Below, piece after piece: positions 63,262-64,000 of a DNA stretch of 64,000 nucleotides. A program made the translations under genes and the position numbers. Source of the DNA: Desulforamulus hydrothermalis Lam5 = DSM 18033 (GTDB lineage: Bacteria; Bacillota; Desulfotomaculia; Desulfotomaculales; Desulfotomaculaceae); the NCBI RefSeq assembly GCF_000315365.1, contig NZ_CAOS01000014.1:59940-123939 (forward strand). The letters are read 5' to 3'. Every line of letters starts with the position of its first letter. Position 1 is the first letter of the stretch. The notes below the pieces were generated by a model. The model made no database searches, was not told the DNA's origin, and saw only the letters and a program-made list of their open reading frames with translations.

Positions 63262-64000
63262 TGTCACCGCCGGGATATAATTGACCCAGGTTAGCCGGAA
63301 AGAAAATGACCCACCCTTAGCGAATATATCCCCTTCGTAATTAACGGCCAAGTTAATCTTCGGAGGGAGACACATGCTAAGGAGTGGGATAGTGATATCG
63401 TTACATACCATGAGGGCAGAAGGCAAGAGTATTCGTGAAATTGCCCGTCTAACGGGGCATTCTCGAAATACAGTTCGCCGATATCTCCGGGGTGAATTCT
63501 CCCCCGAAAAGGGAACCCGTAAATCTCGTGGTTCCAAGCTTGATCCGTATAAACCGTTCCTGCAGGAACGTCTTCAAGAAGGTATCTATAACTGCGAGGT
63601 TTTATTCGATCTTCTACGAGAAAAGGGGTATACCGGGGGACGTACCATCTTGAAAGACTATGTGAAGGACTTCCGTCCTCCCAAACAAGTTCCCGCTGTT
63701 CTTCGTTACGAGACGAAACCTGGTGAATATGCACAGGTCGACTGGGGACTGTGTGATTACGTAGATTTGGACGGTACAGTCCGAAAAGTGCCGGTATTTG
63801 TCATGGTATTGGGGTACTCTCGTTCCACCTATATAGAGTTCACTAAGCGTTGTGACATTCACAGCTTTCTTCGTTGCTTGATTCATGCTTTTGAATATTT
63901 TGGGGGCATCCCAAAGGTAATGCTGACCGACCAGATGAAAACCGTCGTACTGGGCATGGGAGATGATCCCCCCCCCCCTGACTAGTCACGCCGTGGCCAA
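63262..64000 (+). mobile_element. IS21-family insertion sequence, left part
   Basis: Starts with TGTCACCGCCGG and AATTGACCCAGG, then a second GAAAATGACCCACCC copy, the multi-repeat end style of IS21. istA begins at 63374. The right end and istB lie outside the window or are lost. The left end interrupts the gene at 63091. Confidence 0.75.
63374..63985 (+). pseudogene. istA: IS21-family transposase IstA, N-terminal part, disrupted
   Basis: 203 codons of IstA. The N-terminal helix-turn-helix is seen in SIREIARLTGHSRNTVRRYL and the DDE integrase start in GEYAQVDWGLCDYVDLDG and KVMLTDQMKTVVLG. The product normally has about 400-500 residues. It ends early at GDDPPPPD because of a run of 11 C residues (63968-63978), then TAG. 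A frameshift or a sequencing slip is likely there, since the family continues with other residues. Whether the gene is intact beyond 64000 cannot be seen. Confidence 0.8.

Overview
The window reads as a Firmicutes chromosome of the Desulfotomaculum/Pelotomaculum type (Peptococcaceae-like anaerobe). The case rests on the accDA-pfkA-pyk order, a trp operon under TRAP control, sigI-rsgI, an [FeFe]-hydrogenase-like iron-sulfur protein, a molybdopterin aldehyde oxidoreductase with iron-dependent alcohol dehydrogenases, sigma-54 promoters, and a probable selenoprotein. The species is not assigned. Bases 1 to about 48150 look like GC-rich core chromosome. From about 48150 to 64000 the sequence is more AT-rich and full of remnants, as in an accessory island.

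Core, left to right: the 3' part of dnaE; a TrkA-C membrane protein; mtrB (TRAP); accD-accA; pfkA-pyk; an SGNH hydrolase with a half macro domain; trpEGDCFBA; sigI-rsgI; corA behind an M-box riboswitch and a 25-codon ORF; an [FeFe]-hydrogenase-like protein; tRNA-Leu(CAA); an ECF sigma factor; two tandem NifU-domain genes, the second with an in-frame TGA at the second Cys of its CxxC; a LysR regulator; an amidase; a nitrilase; a MASE3-GGDEF protein; and a CapA-like lipoprotein.

Bases 30.7-42.6 kb form an alcohol/aldehyde oxidation block. It holds two Fe-alcohol dehydrogenases, a cytosolic sensor kinase with a sigma-54 activator, an aldehyde:ferredoxin oxidoreductase, and cofactor genes (two MoaD-like proteins, moaA, moaC, a MOSC protein, a MobB-MoeB fusion). 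Sigma-54 -24/-12 elements precede the first dehydrogenase and the oxidoreductase, and a weaker one lies before the hydrogenase-like gene, so the nearby activator is the likely regulator. A chemoreceptor, an MFS exporter, a proline-rich protein and rlmD/rumA follow.

The island begins at the 3' end of rumA. A 19-bp near-repeat of the rumA end recurs at 52131 with its own 3' coding tail and terminator, as expected for old integration into rumA. Between the copies lie an hsdR remnant, a 159-bp internally deleted IS3 element with perfect 17-bp ends, an arr-like rifamycin ADP-ribosyltransferase, and a DUF2975/XRE/membrane-protein module. Beyond lies a four-gene set: a small HTH protein, a SNF2 helicase with a DUF3883 nuclease-like domain, a DUF1156 DNA methylase, and a DUF499 ATPase with an N-terminal HEPN RNase motif. 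It is a probable anti-phage system of helicase-methylase-ATPase type. A phage terminase remnant, a DUF1413 gene, a gene cut by an IS21-family element, and the start of that element close the window.

The most notable observations are the NifU-like Sec candidate with a copy-specific SECIS-like hairpin, a second TRAP-type triplet array on the trpD ribosome-binding site, the HEPN-carrying helicase-methylase-ATPase locus, and the rumA integration scar.
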